Assembly: GCF_902167145.1 (NCBI RefSeq)
Contig: NC_050096.1
Span: 199,036,566-199,100,565, forward strand
Origin: Zea mays
Lineage: Eukaryota > Streptophyta > Magnoliopsida > Poales > Poaceae
Length of the DNA stretch: 64,000 nucleotides
Reading direction: 5' to 3'
Shown here: one piece after another, positions 1 through 11,873 of the stretch
Numbering within the stretch: position 1 is the stretch's first letter
Layout of the letters: each line of letters opens with the position of its first letter
Translations under genes and position numbers: made by a program
Notes under the pieces: generated by a model
Seen by the model: only the letters and a program-made list of their open reading frames with translations
What the model was told of the DNA's origin: nothing
The model's database searches: none

Positions 1-129
1 GGCGTCGTGGCATCCTCCATGGCGTCGTGGGCCAGTGGCTCCACGGTGATGGACTGGGCCAGTCCCGAGGTGGCCGAGATGCAGCGCGGCGATGGCTTCT
101 CGCTGCTGATCTATGCCTGGAAGAGCTAA
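1..129 (+). CDS. 3' end of an unidentified protein-coding gene (partial)
   Basis: Frame 1 is open from the first base for 42 codons and stops at TAA (127-129). The peptide is Trp/Ser-rich, with MDWASPEV in the middle and the C-terminus FSLLIYAWKS. High GC and GC-rich third positions resemble a grass coding exon and contrast with the AT-rich DNA that follows, which looks like a 3' UTR. I do not recognise the family. The rest of the gene lies left of the window. It could instead be a gene fragment, since the flank carries transposon remains. Confidence 0.55.
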   Translation, partial: GVVASSMASWASGSTVMDWASPEVAEMQRGDGFSLLIYAWKS

Positions 130-826
130 CACCGGCGACACCATAGTTCTGATCAACTAGCGGTGACGGTAATTTTTCTCTGGACTGTTGTAGTTTGCAG
201 TGTTCTTGTGCAGTTAAAGCCTGGAGATATTGAATTGACCTTGAATTACAGTAGTGCCATTGCTAAGTGGAACGAACGATTAGTGTGATTTGTTTCGTTA
301 CTAGAACAATTTTCTTCCCTGGATTAGCATTAATGACTGAAATGAACCCAACACCAAATATATTTTGCTACAATCTAGGGCAATGGGTCAGGATATTTTG
401 AGCAGCTTGGAATCAGTCCACCGTAGCGATCAACGTCAACAACTCCAGTATCTTATTATGTGTTTCTCTTGTGTCACCTGCTCAAAAGAGAATCTATCCG
501 TCATTCAATTAGTTGTTGCTGCAGTGGTTGTTCTCCTAATTGTCTTTGACATTAATCATAGATGTTAGATCCTAAGGATCGGTGGTTACGATCGCGACGT
601 CTACGTTCACATTCACGGAAAGACACTTTTCAGTTCAGTTTGTGATCAATGGCTTGTTTTTTTAGTTGTTGAGTGCCACTCAAAACAATAATCTGTTGTT
701 CGGAAATTCGGATGGTAGGGCTGCAACTTGGACAATTGCTCACTTGTTTGAGGGAGTCCGTCAAGTGAATGGCAGATCTACGTAGTACATTACATTATGT
801 AGAGGAAAACTTGTGTTCCCCACTCA
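130..826. other. AT-rich non-coding stretch, probable 3' UTR and downstream DNA
   Basis: Directly downstream of the stop at 127-129. The sequence is AT-rich with no supportable reading frame; the 67-codon frame at 365-568 has no family resemblance. Nothing else is recognised. Confidence 0.4.
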
Positions 827-1015
827 GACCTGTTTGTTTACCCTCTAGATTATATAATTTAACTTAAATAAGTTGAAAGATAAACAAACAACACTGCTTA
901 TTAGGTGAATTATATAATTTAGATACCTAGATTATAATAATTTATAAACAGCTCATTAGGTGATTGTATAATCCATAAGATAGATTATCTAATCCTATAG
1001 GCAAACAAACAGGAC
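827..1015. mobile_element. MITE with CCTGTTTGTTT terminal inverted repeats
   Basis: The left end reads GACCTGTTTGTTTACC and the right end, reverse complemented, GTCCTGTTTGTTTGCC. CTCA lies directly outside both ends and may be the target duplication. The 189-bp interior is AT-rich and contains repeated TTATATAATTTA-like words. A related end occurs near 46235. The superfamily is uncertain. Confidence 0.65.
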
Positions 1016-1703
1016 CTCAGTTTCACTTCAGTTTTGACTGCAACTGGTTGCGACCAATTTTGGTCATGCCCCATTGATTTACCGAGCGATCAAATATGTG
1101 TCTGCCTTGTTATCTTGTTCCCCAACATACTACGTTTATGATATTCATGCATTGTCAATTCTCATGATAATACGAATGGGCATTAAGCCATTGATTCAAT
1201 TATGCGACAATAGTTTATTGGAAACAAATATGACACGCGCTCATGCCTAACATGGAGTGTTTTTGGTTCATTATCATTCTTTTTAGTTGCTAAGATGCTG
1301 TGGTTTTATGCAACTTGAGTACTAAGTTTTTTCTTTCTTCTTTTGCATAACGATGCATCATACAAACAAATTGATTGGGTAGTCTTCGAATATATGGGAA
1401 AAATTGATAAGATGCTAATTAGAGGAATTTTAGATTTTTTCTATGAATCCTGACTTATTTGCCTTTAAATCCAGCTTGAACTTATCTCTACAGTTCTCTC
1501 ATATGGATATATCAGTTATATGTATTGAGTTGTCGCCTCTTAGTTTACCATCTTCGTAGTTGCAAGTTCTGGAAATTTGCCCCTACCATTCATTTTTCTT
1601 CTTTTGGTGTTAGGTGTTATTATATAATAAAATGTGTGATGTTCTAAATTTTTATACAGCTTAAACTTTTATGCAGGAATTAAATTATTCTCAATTTTAG
1701 ACA
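1016..1703. other. AT-rich intergenic sequence, no gene seen
   Basis: No supportable frame, RNA gene or transposon end was found here. The sequence may be interior DNA of the Helitron-like element whose 3' end lies at 2346. Confidence 0.3.
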
Positions 1704-1861
1704 ATGAGTTCCATTGATCCCAACATGATTCAACAAGTAAATGTTTCCTTAGCACCGTGACTACTATATTCAGTCATAACTCTTATTCTGGTGACATAAT
1801 GTAGGGCATTCAAGCTGCGCAAGAACGTGCTTGGAAAAATTTAGAGCAACACTACTTTAAG
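1704..1861 (+). pseudogene. Two exon-like blocks of an unidentified captured gene
   Basis: Positions 1704-1736 encode MSSIDPNMIQQ, are preceded by TTTTAG and end at GT. Positions 1805-1861 encode GIQAAQERAWKNLEQHYFK, lie between a TAG acceptor and a GT donor, and join in phase 0. The frame after 1861 runs into intron-like sequence. No flanking exons are visible. The blocks lie 5' of a Helitron-like 3' end, so capture by a Helitron is plausible but inferred. The family is not recognised. Confidence 0.35.
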
Positions 1862-2308
1862 GTGGAGGAAGTATATTTTCACGTATTTCAAACTGTACAT
1901 TGTACACTAGATAGTCAAAAGCTAGAAGACGTTGGTTATCATGCTTGTCTTGCTCATATGCTCCTAATGTTTGACTACGTTGGATTTAGATCAATATCAT
2001 TCTTCTTGCTCATTTTGGTTATACTGGAAGCAAATATAAATAGAGCTTCCAAACTTTCGTGTGATGTGCGGGTCCGAATAATTGAGCGATTAATATGCAT
2101 ATGAAGTGGCCAATAAAATTTGATGCTTCAATAATTGAGCTGGATCCGAAACGACCATGACTAAATCTACACAAGACAGGTAACCAAGGTTGTGTTTGGT
2201 TTATTTGCTAAAAAGTACCTTTGCTGCTAAAAATTTGGAAAGCAACTAAATGTGTGGATCCCGAAGTTGCTCTTTTAGAAGAACTATTTTCTCATAACTA
2301 TCATAGTA

Positions 2309-2346
2309 TTATATGTTCCCGTTGCAACGCACGAGCACTCACCTAG
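2309..2346 (+). mobile_element. Helitron-like 3' terminus
   Basis: A short hairpin built on CGTTGCAACG is followed about 10 nt later by CACCTAG and then T. This matches the plant Helitron rule of a hairpin shortly before a CTRR end with a host T. No matching 5' TC end was identified upstream, so the element's extent is unknown. Confidence 0.45.
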
Positions 2347-3117
2347 TGTGTATATATATATAGCTAGCGGCATGATGGAAGAACCGGGCGCGCGGGAGGC
2401 AATGATTGCGTGGCCACTGTGTTGCCCGCTGTCCGCGTTCCGCCATTGGTGGCCACGCAATCCTAATCCCAATCCATAGCTGCGGTCCGCGCCTGGACGG
2501 ACGGACGTCGGACGGACCAATACGTACGTAGTACTCCCCTCGCCCGTCATTGGGCGCCCGCTGGCCCGGACGGACGGACCCTCGCCCAAAACTCAAAGCA
2601 ACCCGAAAGGGGAAAGGAAAGGAAATACATGCGCGCCCGACATGGGAGGCGTCCGCACCACACGTTGACGATGCTGCCTGTACTGTACGTATCCGCGGGG
2701 GCGCTGTTGCAAGATCCTTATCCGATCCGTCGGTCTCTGCCTGCCGGCTGCCGGCTGCCGGTGAACTGGTGCAACGCCCAAGGCCAGCAGCTGCTGGGGA
2801 TAGTGTGGTATGGGAACGGTATGGATGGAGAGTCGCCAGACACACGCGCGCGCGCGTGCGGCCACGCCCATACCTTGGGTGGTAGTGGTACGGTGGTACC
2901 GTACGCCCGCCCAGCGCCGGCACGTACGCTCCCGGCGGCCGGTAGTAGCGGAGCCGGCGGCGCCATGCACGGACGCGGTGGTCACCCGCGCTAGCGCTGC
3001 CGCCCACCCAATAATCCCAGCGAATCCCGGCGTGGATGCGCCCGGCGCACCCGGACGGAAGGGTGGATTCGATACAGTACGGGCGTGCAGGGACAGGGAG
3101 GGAGAGAGCTCAGAGAG
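2347..3117. other. GC-rich intergenic sequence, no gene seen
   Basis: Very GC- and CpG-rich, with open frames in all six frames as expected from base composition alone. No domain, splice pattern or codon bias selects any of them. Confidence 0.35.
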
Positions 3118-3122
3118 GACCA

Positions 3123-3682
3123 TGTTAGAAATTACCCGTGCTTAGGATCGTTTCCTAAGTCCCTAGAATACCAATCCGTGTCTAAAATACCTCGATGATG
3201 AGTAGATCTATTCTACTGAGGGGTATAGATTAACATACCGTCGTTGTTGTTCCTAGCCATCATTGCGGCGGCGTCTTGCAGCGAAGACCCGCCTCCTCCT
3301 TCTTGTCGATCTCCCTGCTGGTGTCGAGTAGATTGGTTCCCGTCGTTGATCGGCGGTGGATCAGCTCCTCCAATGTTGCCTGCAGGGGGAATCTCAGATC
3401 CCGATGGGATAACGGGGATCTGAGACATAGTCACAGCGATTCCAGTCACTCCGAGCGCCTAGGGGATCGGTTCCTCTCAAAGTGTCGATTAGGGTTTGTG
3501 GTCGAGTGATTAGCGTTGGCTAAACCCGTCGGTCCCCTTAATCTATTTATATGGCGTCGTGTGACCGGGGGCTGCAACCAACGGTTAGGATAGCCCCCCC
3601 GATCAGGGGCGCGGTTAGACGGTTAGGATTAACCCTACCCCGGTTACTGTTAACCGGCTAGTGTAGAGGACACATCCTAACA
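3123..3682. mobile_element. Solo LTR with 5-bp target duplication
   Basis: The 560-bp unit starts TGTTAG and ends CTAACA, a perfect 6-bp terminal inverted repeat in the LTR TG...CA form. It is flanked on both sides by GACCA (3118-3122 and 3683-3687). A TATA-like CTATTTATA lies near 3541. There is no primer site, polypurine tract or coding sequence next to it, so this is what LTR-LTR recombination leaves behind. The retroelement family is not identified. Confidence 0.85.
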
Positions 3683-3687
3683 GACCA

Positions 3688-6600
3688 TGCATGGCGGCAA
3701 GTGGCCCACTACTACTATTACCACAGTGCCTCTCTCCTTCTGAAATGAGGTGGTGATGGAGGTGAACTCTGACCCCCGCGCGCCGGCCGGCCGGATCCGT
3801 CGGTCAGGTCAGGGTCAGGGTACGTACGTCTCGCGTCCGTCCAATCCCGCGCCCACGTCGTCCCTCGTCCCAGCCGACGATGGAATGGCGACGCAGTGCA
3901 GAGCCCAGTCCAGGCGGTGCCTGCGTCGCGCGCTGTCCTCCTCGTGCCGGCCGTACGGGGGGTGTCGTTGTCGCAACGACAGGACGTACGCGTACGCGTC
4001 CGAGAGGCGGCCGGTCACGGACGGACCTGGGCCCGTATCCAATATCCAACCGTTCTCGAGAGCCGGACCCAACGACCATGCATCACGCTCACGCATGTGC
4101 CGTCGCCCGCGCTCGCGCGTCCGTCGCAAACACCAAACGTCACGTGGCGCGCGGGCAGGCGCAGGCAGGCAGGCAGGGATGAGGCGCCCGAGAGAGAGAG
4201 AGGGAGAAAGGCCTGCGAATGCGAGCCCTTCCAAGCCGTGCGGTGCGTGCGTGACTCCACCATGCATCTCGTCGCCATACGCGATTAAACAAACAGACAC
4301 ATCCTGCATCGGTTTTGAAATGCGGAGCAGATCATACACCATGCAGCCCCGCACCGCATCCGCACATGGTTGCCTGACGACGACGACGACGACCGTTCCT
4401 GTCCCGGCCTCTGCTCGCTCTCTGCTCTGGCGTTTTTCTTTTTTACCGCTCAGGCTGGCCACACCAATCAAGCGGTCGTCTCGAGACATGGCATGGCATG
4501 GCAGCCAAAAAGGAACCGATCTCTAGGCAAAACGGCCGGTTCACGACAAAGACGGCCGCGCCGGCGCGCGCTCACCGGCACCGCTCACAAGGAATCAAAG
4601 CATGGCGATGCGATCGGCTGCATGCGTCGTCGCGCGCCAGACGCAGACGGCCCCGATCGGCTCCTGCGAATTCCTCGCCTCGGCCCGCCGTCGTCTCTCG
4701 GGAAGGACGGCGTACGGCGCTGCCAACGCCACCACACCGGCCCGGTCGCGCGCCCCCATGCACGCGCGGGCGCGGCCCTGTGCTGCCGGGACCGAGATGT
4801 GCGATGCATGTGGGCGCGTACGTACGTTGGTCGTTGGTCCCTCCTTCCGTCGTCCGTGGTTTCGTTTAGTTAATTAGCGCCCGCGGGATCTATCTAGCTA
4901 TCCCGCCGGCCGCCATGCATGCATGCATGCATGTGACTTGCTATGAGCCGCCGACGACAGCCACGCTTGGTTCTATCACCGAAAGCTGCGTGTCCCGCAG
5001 GGTAGTTACGGTGCAAGTTGATTAGTGGTTAAGGTGCAAGTTGACGCGTGGTTTTCTCTCTCTCTCTCTATGCACCAGCCAATCAGCCATCGGCCATCAC
5101 TGAGCTGAGACATGCACTGTCTAGTCTAACTAGCCATGCTGCGCGCTGCTGCTGCGGCGCGCTGGCCGGGTCGGTTAATTTTTCTTTTGCTTGCCCAAGG
5201 CCTGGACGGACGCGATTAGCCAGGGCCTCTCCGTTTACTGCTGGACCTTTAATTTAATCTACCAGAGCGCTTTGTAGCTATAGGTGTAGATAGGCACGTA
5301 CGTACACGTTTTTTATTTTGGTTACAGGATGGAACAAACCGGTCAGAAATACAGTTAAGCACGTGCGCGCGCGGGGGTTATAGACCGGCCGGCCCCTGAC
5401 GTGGTGCACTACCTGCCTCTGCCTGTCAGATCGATGGATGGTGCGCTGGGCATGGGCGCATGGCTGGCTTCAGCAAGCACACAAAGGACATGAGGCATGC
5501 AGAGACAGGGTCGGCTAGGGCGCTAGTCTGCTGGGGCAATAAAATGAGGGGAGGCGGGAGCCGTGGCTCTCTCACTTTTGGGCCAACACACACGGGCCAG
5601 ACTGTAGAGGAGAGACACAGATCACGTCCTCGAGTTGGGTGGCGCGACCTGCTGCGGCTGGCCCACTTGGCCCATCGCCCGGACCAAACTGGGGGGCTCC
5701 ATCCCGGATCTCCACGGGCCTACACTGCCCAGCCCCGCTGTCCGGATTCCGTCCCAACTCCCAACACGCGAAACGTACGGTTGCTTCAAGTGGGGAAAAA
5801 AATGCTACTGCTTACAAATGTATCGCTTTCCCTCCCTACTACTCCAATTCATTAGCAGCGCAGCAGCAGCATGCACAGACAGGGTACTGCCAAGTTGTAT
5901 GAGAGAGAGAGAGAGAGAGAGAGAGAAACCCCTTTGGTTAGCTAGGTGACAGGCGACGAAGATCTTCTCTTGGTCACGGAAGGCGTCGCCAAGATTTTGC
6001 CAATTATGGGCGCGGGATTCGACGCCCCCCCACTCGCAAGAGCTCCTACATGCAGATCGAAACAAACGAACGAATCATCATCTATTGCCAAACCGAGCGC
6101 GGCTTGTATTCGGCTTTGCCAATTAATTTTGGTGAAACGTGTCAAGCTATTAGATTCATGTTTTAGAATCCGACGGTGACTGTATATTCTTTTTTAACAG
6201 TAGACGATGTGCACGCCCAAAACGAGACGTCGTCTACGGTGAGGCTTTTTGTCGCTTTTGGAGATTTTAATCTGTGCGTATATATAGACAACACAATGCG
6301 ACACGTGCAGTACACTCTATTGATTAGGAGTGTGAGATTTTCTAGGTACCGCTCACTCTTTCAGCAGGCTGGGAGTGCTTATATGGATGAGTAGGGGTAT
6401 GAGTGCGTGTGTGTGTGTACCTAGAAAACAAATTAATGGATTTATGTTACTGTACAAGGCTATACTTGCTGCATGTACCGGCCGGTTTTGGACATTCGGT
6501 GGATGAGACTCCAATTCGTCGTGGGCTTGGATTCCAGCCCGTCTAGAGCTACACGATCTACATGACTACATATGCTTTTATTTTTGTTTTCGCGCGATGT

Positions 6601-7409
6601 ACACAGAAGTTGGCCCTTGGACCTTGGTCACTTCGCTTTTCGTTCTGCCTTTAGGCCGGTACACTTGCAAAGTTCCTTTTGTTTATGTTAGCGTCGCGAC
6701 CAGGCTAGCTAGCTAGCTACCTACCTCTGCGTCGGTCTCGTGCGTGTGTGCCGAGTGCACGAGGACCAGCCATCGGCCGCGCGACGGCGTGCGGTGTGCT
6801 GCTGCTGCGACGAACCCGCGGCGACCACACCACACGTGGAATTTGGCACGCACCATGAGGGCCTCGCCTCGGTACCTTTGCTGCTGGCTCTACAGGGAGC
6901 ACTCGACCGTTGCCATGCTGCCACGCGGCCGAGATTCTGTGACCTCAGCTCGTGACGACGGCGACGACGACACAGCAGAGCAGACACGATCTGATTCTGA
7001 TCTGGGGGACTTTGGGCACCGGCGGCCGGCCGGCCTATGCAAAATATATCGTCGTCCCGTCTAGTGCATGTCACATTCGCGCACTCTACGTACCTGCATG
7101 CACTGACAAAAAAGTCGCCTTTTTGTTACCTATTACTACTACTAGGCTAGATATGGAAGATTGTAAATCTTCCCAGCCAGGTGGTGGTTGTTTATTTGTT
7201 CGCCTTCGCCTTCGCCTTCGCGTGGTGAATGTGGTTCGGCGCGCGCATTGCCCAGGAATCGGAGTCGAATCCTGAACGTGGAGCTGGCGGAAATGGGATA
7301 GCGCGTTGCCGACTCGCCGTTGGCGCTGCCTCCGCCTGCCTGCCTGCCGTATCGGTTCTGTATTTTTTTTCCTGTCTTTCAATGATCGACCATACAGCAG
7401 AGCAGGCTG
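3688..7409. other. Long GC-rich intergenic stretch with microsatellites, no gene seen
   Basis: The left half is CpG-rich and offers many overlapping composition-driven frames but no recognisable protein or exon structure. A (CATG)n run lies at about 4911-4934, a (GA)n run at about 5901-5927, and clusters of GGCCCA/TGGGCC words near 5580-5680. Promoter or UTR sequence of a lost or distant gene is possible, but I cannot support a transcript. Confidence 0.35.
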
Positions 7410-7417
7410 AGCGCAGC

Positions 7418-7920
7418 TAGGGATGGCAACGGGGAATTCCCCGTCAGGGAATAGCTCCCCATCCCCGTCCCCGCGACGAAAAAACTTCCTCACGGGGATC
7501 CCCACAAACGCTTGCGGGGAACATTTCTTCTCCATCCCCGTTCCCCGCGGGGATAAATCCCCAACGAAGATCCTCATCCCCGTTTAAATTACAATTAAGA
7601 CATACATACTTTGCTATTAATGTTAAATATTGTCACTTATACACATTGTCAGATATAAGAAATCATTATGCATTCATCAAAATAAACACATTTGTACAAT
7701 TAGTGGTCTCTTGATAAGGTAATTATTTATTTTTGTCGTTAACTAGTACACAAAAACATAGTCATGTGCAAGTTTAACGGGTCCCCATCCCCGTTTACCC
7801 GTCGGGGGATAAATTTCTCTCGTTTATATCCCCGCGGGGGAAGTTTCTTCCCCATCCCCATCCCTTAATGGAGGAATTCCCCATGGGGAATCGAGGATCG
7901 GGTCCCCATTGCCATCTCTA
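7418..7920. mobile_element. Non-autonomous hAT element (MITE), 503 bp
   Basis: The ends are TAGGGATGGCAA on the left and TTGCCATCTCTA on the right (11 of 12 complementary). A perfect 8-bp target duplication AGCGCAGC lies at 7410-7417 and 7921-7928. The subterminal parts are rich in CCCCGT and CGGGGA words; the centre is AT-rich and non-coding. Confidence 0.88.
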
Positions 7921-7928
7921 AGCGCAGC

Positions 7929-8336
7929 TCTCAGCTTCTTGTCCGGCCATGCGTCGGTAGAATGATTCCAAGGCATGCCATGGATGGATGGATGGATGGA
8001 TGGACGGACGTGGACTCGAATTGATGAACTGAACGTTCCTTTCGGTCACCGACTTTAAGACGGATAAACAGTTGACCCCACAGCGTGGTGACGTGGCCCA
8101 ACCACGTACCCTCCCGCCATTCTGGATGAACCGCCGCGTGACGTGGCTCGCCTCGCGCCAATCAGTGACTCGTACGGCCGTACCTCCCCTTATCCATCCA
8201 ACGCGTGGGAGACTGGGAGCCCACGTCCGGGGCCCGCCACGTCACAGGACAGGCAACAACAGGTCACCTGCCTACTAGCTAGCCGCTCTGCTGTGCCAAA
8301 TGTCGAGAGACCCTGACGGTTGGCAGACCCTGACCG
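7929..8336. other. Intergenic stretch with short GATG microsatellite
   Basis: A (GATG)n tract lies at about 7979-8003. Nothing else is supported. Confidence 0.3.
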
Positions 8337-8339
8337 TTA

Positions 8340-10781
8340 GGCTGTCTCCAGCAGCGTCCCCTAAATTCTATCCCCTAAAAGAATATTCTCTGTCCTTTAC
8401 AAAACACTCTGAAAAATTCTGTCCTCTATATATTCTCAGTCTCCAGCAACGTCCCCTAAATTCGGTCCCCTAAAGCTACAGTGTTAACAGATTCCCTTTT
8501 TCCATTTCTTTTTTTTGTTTTCTATGTTTTCTTCCCAATTCACGCTATACAAATGATGTGCAAAAATGTGTATTTATTAATTTTTGAATTAATAAATTCG
8601 AATTGTCAACATTAATTACTATTGGCTGTTATGTTGTGTGTAATTGTTGTCCATAAAACATCGCATAAAGATTCACCCTCCTCCAATTCCACACGGCAAA
8701 TTACACATCTATCAACAATAATGATACATCAGAACTTTATATACAGAACCTAGATCATTACAAAACTATAAAACTTCAATTATTTGCACATACTGCTCCG
8801 TGTTGCCATCCTGAACATGTTGCAGCTTGTATGTTACTGAAGGTAAAGAAGCAAGTGTATCGGCAGAGAGACCTCTGTTTTCTGTGCCAACTACTTCACC
8901 CAATGCGACTAGCTCCTGATATCAACATAAGAACCATTAAAACATGGCATATTGGCATATTGATGTATGAAGTTTCAAATGAGGGGCTTGGAGAAGTAAG
9001 GATACGACAGCAAGCAATGTAACTTGCCTCATAAGAGTATTCATCTGGATCAACCTCTTGCCATGCCTCCTGGGTTTTCATAAGAGCATATAGAAGTTTA
9101 GGTTGTTCATCATTCGTTATAGTTTGACTGATTATAAACAAGTACGAAAGAAACTATGCCCAATATGTGAACAATGACATAAACTTCCCCAACATAGAAA
9201 CAGTAGGAATAATTGGGAAATATGTCAATCATCCCTAGAGGACTGAGAACAGTAGTAGTATGTGACTAGTAATCTCAAAATTATAGGTGCTATATGTTGC
9301 TTCAGGATTTTATTGCTAGAAGGGAAGATAATTCAAGTTTAGTAAAGGAAACATAAAGGAAAACTCGATCGTAACTAAAACATTAAAAGTAGATATGACG
9401 CTTTATTTAGATCCTGAACTACAAATCTAACTGTGAGAAAAAATATGTTTATATTATTTACAATTGAAGCCAAAAAAGAAAAAATAAATGCAATCTAACT
9501 AAATAGCCTCAAATCCACACTAATCTTTGATGGAACAAAAACATCATGAAGAAAATTAGTGCACATATAGACAACACTTTAAATGGTCGAGATATAAAGA
9601 CTACACATGTCCCCAGGACCACTTCCAAAGAGGCATTAGTCTAGTGTGGTTTTATTTACAATCAACATTTAAGCCAACACTCACACTGCAACGTCATTTC
9701 ATTTTAAGTGAAATACAGGTAAAAAAGACAATGCAGACCCATAGAGTCTATACAATCAAAATACACCAGTTTAGAAAGAAAAAAAGTAGATGTGTTCCAG
9801 GTAGGAAATAACGTCAAGAATCTATCAAAGGAAAGTATTATGGTATCAATAACCAACAAGTCAAAATTATTTTAGCTGAACCAATAAACCATGGCACAAA
9901 CCATACTGACTGTTATGAAACATCATGTATGTTCCCTTGATCAAAGAACAACTCCACTAGTTTGCGTGCACAGAAATTAACAAAGAGCAGACCAAGGCAT
10001 TTTGTTTCTTATGAGGTCATTAATTGCAAATTCGAGTGATCTTCCCTAGCAACAAAGGTAAAATTCATCAACTAGATGCAATTGAGCTGGGGTTGGGGGC
10101 AATGAATCGTAGGTGCTCACAATCGCTGAGACCAGCGAGAGCTCCAGTTCCTCTTCGTAGTCCTCCTCTCCCTCTTCATCATATTCGTAGCTCCCTTCAT
10201 CAGAGCTCCCGTAGTCGCTGCCCTCGCCACCGCCCCCGTTCATCCGAAGCAACATGTACGCCCGCTCCTGCACCGATCCGCATCACGGATTAATCGCGGG
10301 AGCAAGGAACCCTAGGAGTGGCCCCGAGGCTGCGAGATCTCGTCGTCGCTTACCTGCTCCTGCAGGACGCGGGCGAGGGCGAGGTAAGCTTCCTCTTGGC
10401 TGAGGGCCGTGAAGGGCCTCCTGGCCGCCTCGGCCGCACCGTCATCTGTGGCTTCGACAGCCACCGCGGTAGGTTGGGGCGGGTCAAGGCTAGGGTTCGA
10501 ATCGAGGGCTCGGCCGGCGACGAAGCACGCCGGATCGAGAGCTCGGCCCCGGGAGATGCAGTTGCTAGCGCGCGGTAGGAGGAGGCGGAAGTTTCCTTGC
10601 GGCGGCTGGTGGATCCGTCGAGCGGATAGCGCACGCTGAAATGTCTCCACGTTTAGGGTCTCTGACACATCCTCTATAATTTAGAGGACGCTTTAGAGGG
10701 CCTTGTTGGAGGCGTAGAGGACCTGACCGTCCCCTACGTTTAGCGGACAGAAGCCTTTAGCGGCTCTTGTTGGAGAGAGCC
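8340..10781. mobile_element. PIF/Harbinger-type element carrying host gene exons
   Basis: Left end GGCTGTCTCCAGCAGC; right end, reverse complemented, GGCTCTCTCCAACAAG. Both are flanked by TTA (8337-8339 and 10782-10784), the 3-bp target of the PIF/Harbinger superfamily. Subterminal copies of CCCCTAAA and CTCCAGCA words repeat near both ends. No transposase frame is present within the 2442 bp, so the element is non-autonomous. Its interior holds exons of an E3 ligase gene on the minus strand, annotated separately. Confidence 0.8.
8766..10668 (-). pseudogene. Captured BIG BROTHER-RELATED-like RING E3 ubiquitin ligase exons, truncated before the RING
   Basis: Four exon-like blocks lie on the minus strand. 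Exon 1 ends at 10354 with PFTALSQEEAYLALARVLQ followed by EQ and a GTAAGC donor. Exon 2 starts at 10267 (ERAYMLLRMNGGG), runs into a Gly/Ser/Asp/Glu-rich acidic stretch and joins exon 1 in phase 0 across an 86-bp intron. Exon 3 (9028-9069) encodes EAWQEVDPDEYSYE. Exon 4 starts at 8915 (ELVALGEVVGTE, then GLSADTLASLPSVTYK). These match the N-terminal and pre-RING parts of plant BIG BROTHER-RELATED ligases. At the expected first RING cysteine the codon is Tyr (EQYV), and a stop follows at 8766-8768, so the catalytic RING is absent. The exon 3 donor is GC, not GT. The blocks are bounded by the element's TTA-flanked ends, so they travel inside it. Not expected to be an active ligase. Confidence 0.8.
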
Positions 10782-11873
10782 TTAAAGAGCTATCCGTGAA
10801 TGCTAGGAGACGTCCGACGCTACGACCTCCCGTGGACACTCAGAAGTCCTAGACAAAGACAACTATTACTAAAAATCCCCCGTATACATTCGGATTTTAC
10901 ATCCGTGCCTTACTAGGGATGGCAACGTGTCGGATTCGGATCGGATATTGAAAATATCCGCCCGCAGTAATATCCACGATCATAGATAATATCTGCCCGC
11001 GACTATACCCGCAGGTAGAAATTCATATCCATATCCATGACCATCGGGTTTCGGATATCCATCAGATATCCATCGGATATGACAAAGAACCATTTTCAGC
11101 AATTCAATAACATAATTAATCAAATTTCTTCCCAATTCACCATCATACACAACTTAAAATTTAAAAAAAATTAAACAAATATACATTCCCTTCAACAAGC
11201 AACATTCTCAACATGAAAACAAATACATGTCTACTTTTGGCCTTCAGTCTTTTGCCTTCTGGTTCTGATCGTAGTGTAGTGTTGAGCACTTGAGCTAGCG
11301 CTATAGTAGTTGTGTTTGAATTTTTTTAGTCAATGATAATAGAATCATGTTTATCCGGTGATCGGTGGAGGCTGGCCGTGGGCAGGGGGTGGTGGCGTCT
11401 GGTCGCTGGTAGGGGGCACGATGCTTGGATCCGGTGGCGCCCTGGCGGGATGGCGGCCAGGCTGGCAGGGCGCAGCTGTGTAAGGCGGCGCGCCGTGCGC
11501 CCTCGAGCGTCGACGCCTCGGCGGTGGGCTATTGTCTGCTGGCCGCCTGGGGGCTAGGCTGCTGGTGGCGAGGAGCTGGGAACGCGAGGTGCAAGTGCTC
11601 GACGGACGGCGGCTCGGCCACTCGGGGTTGCGGGTTGGCAGGTGGGATGCGTCCTGTGGGTTGGCCTGGGGGCTGGGGGTTGACCAAGAGTGAAAGACGA
11701 CAGGGGATGAGGGTTGAGGGGATTAGGGTTTGGGCGTTAGGCTGATTGGTGCCTTGGTGGGCTGGCGGCTGGGCTCATTGGTGGGCTGGCGGTTTGTTCA
11801 TTGGTGTCCATGTGTGGGCCGACAGTAATGGTTAATTTCGGATATCCAACGGATAACCCGTGGGTGAGGTTTA

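Noticed and set aside
2284..4877. Many overlapping open frames of 60-258 codons on both strands
   Set aside because: GC-rich sequence opens all frames. There is no domain, codon bias or splice structure, and peptides are low-complexity Arg/Ala/Pro.
7418..7920. Miniature LTR or TRIM element
   Set aside because: The ends are TA...TA with an 8-bp duplication, which is hAT and not TG...CA with 5 bp.
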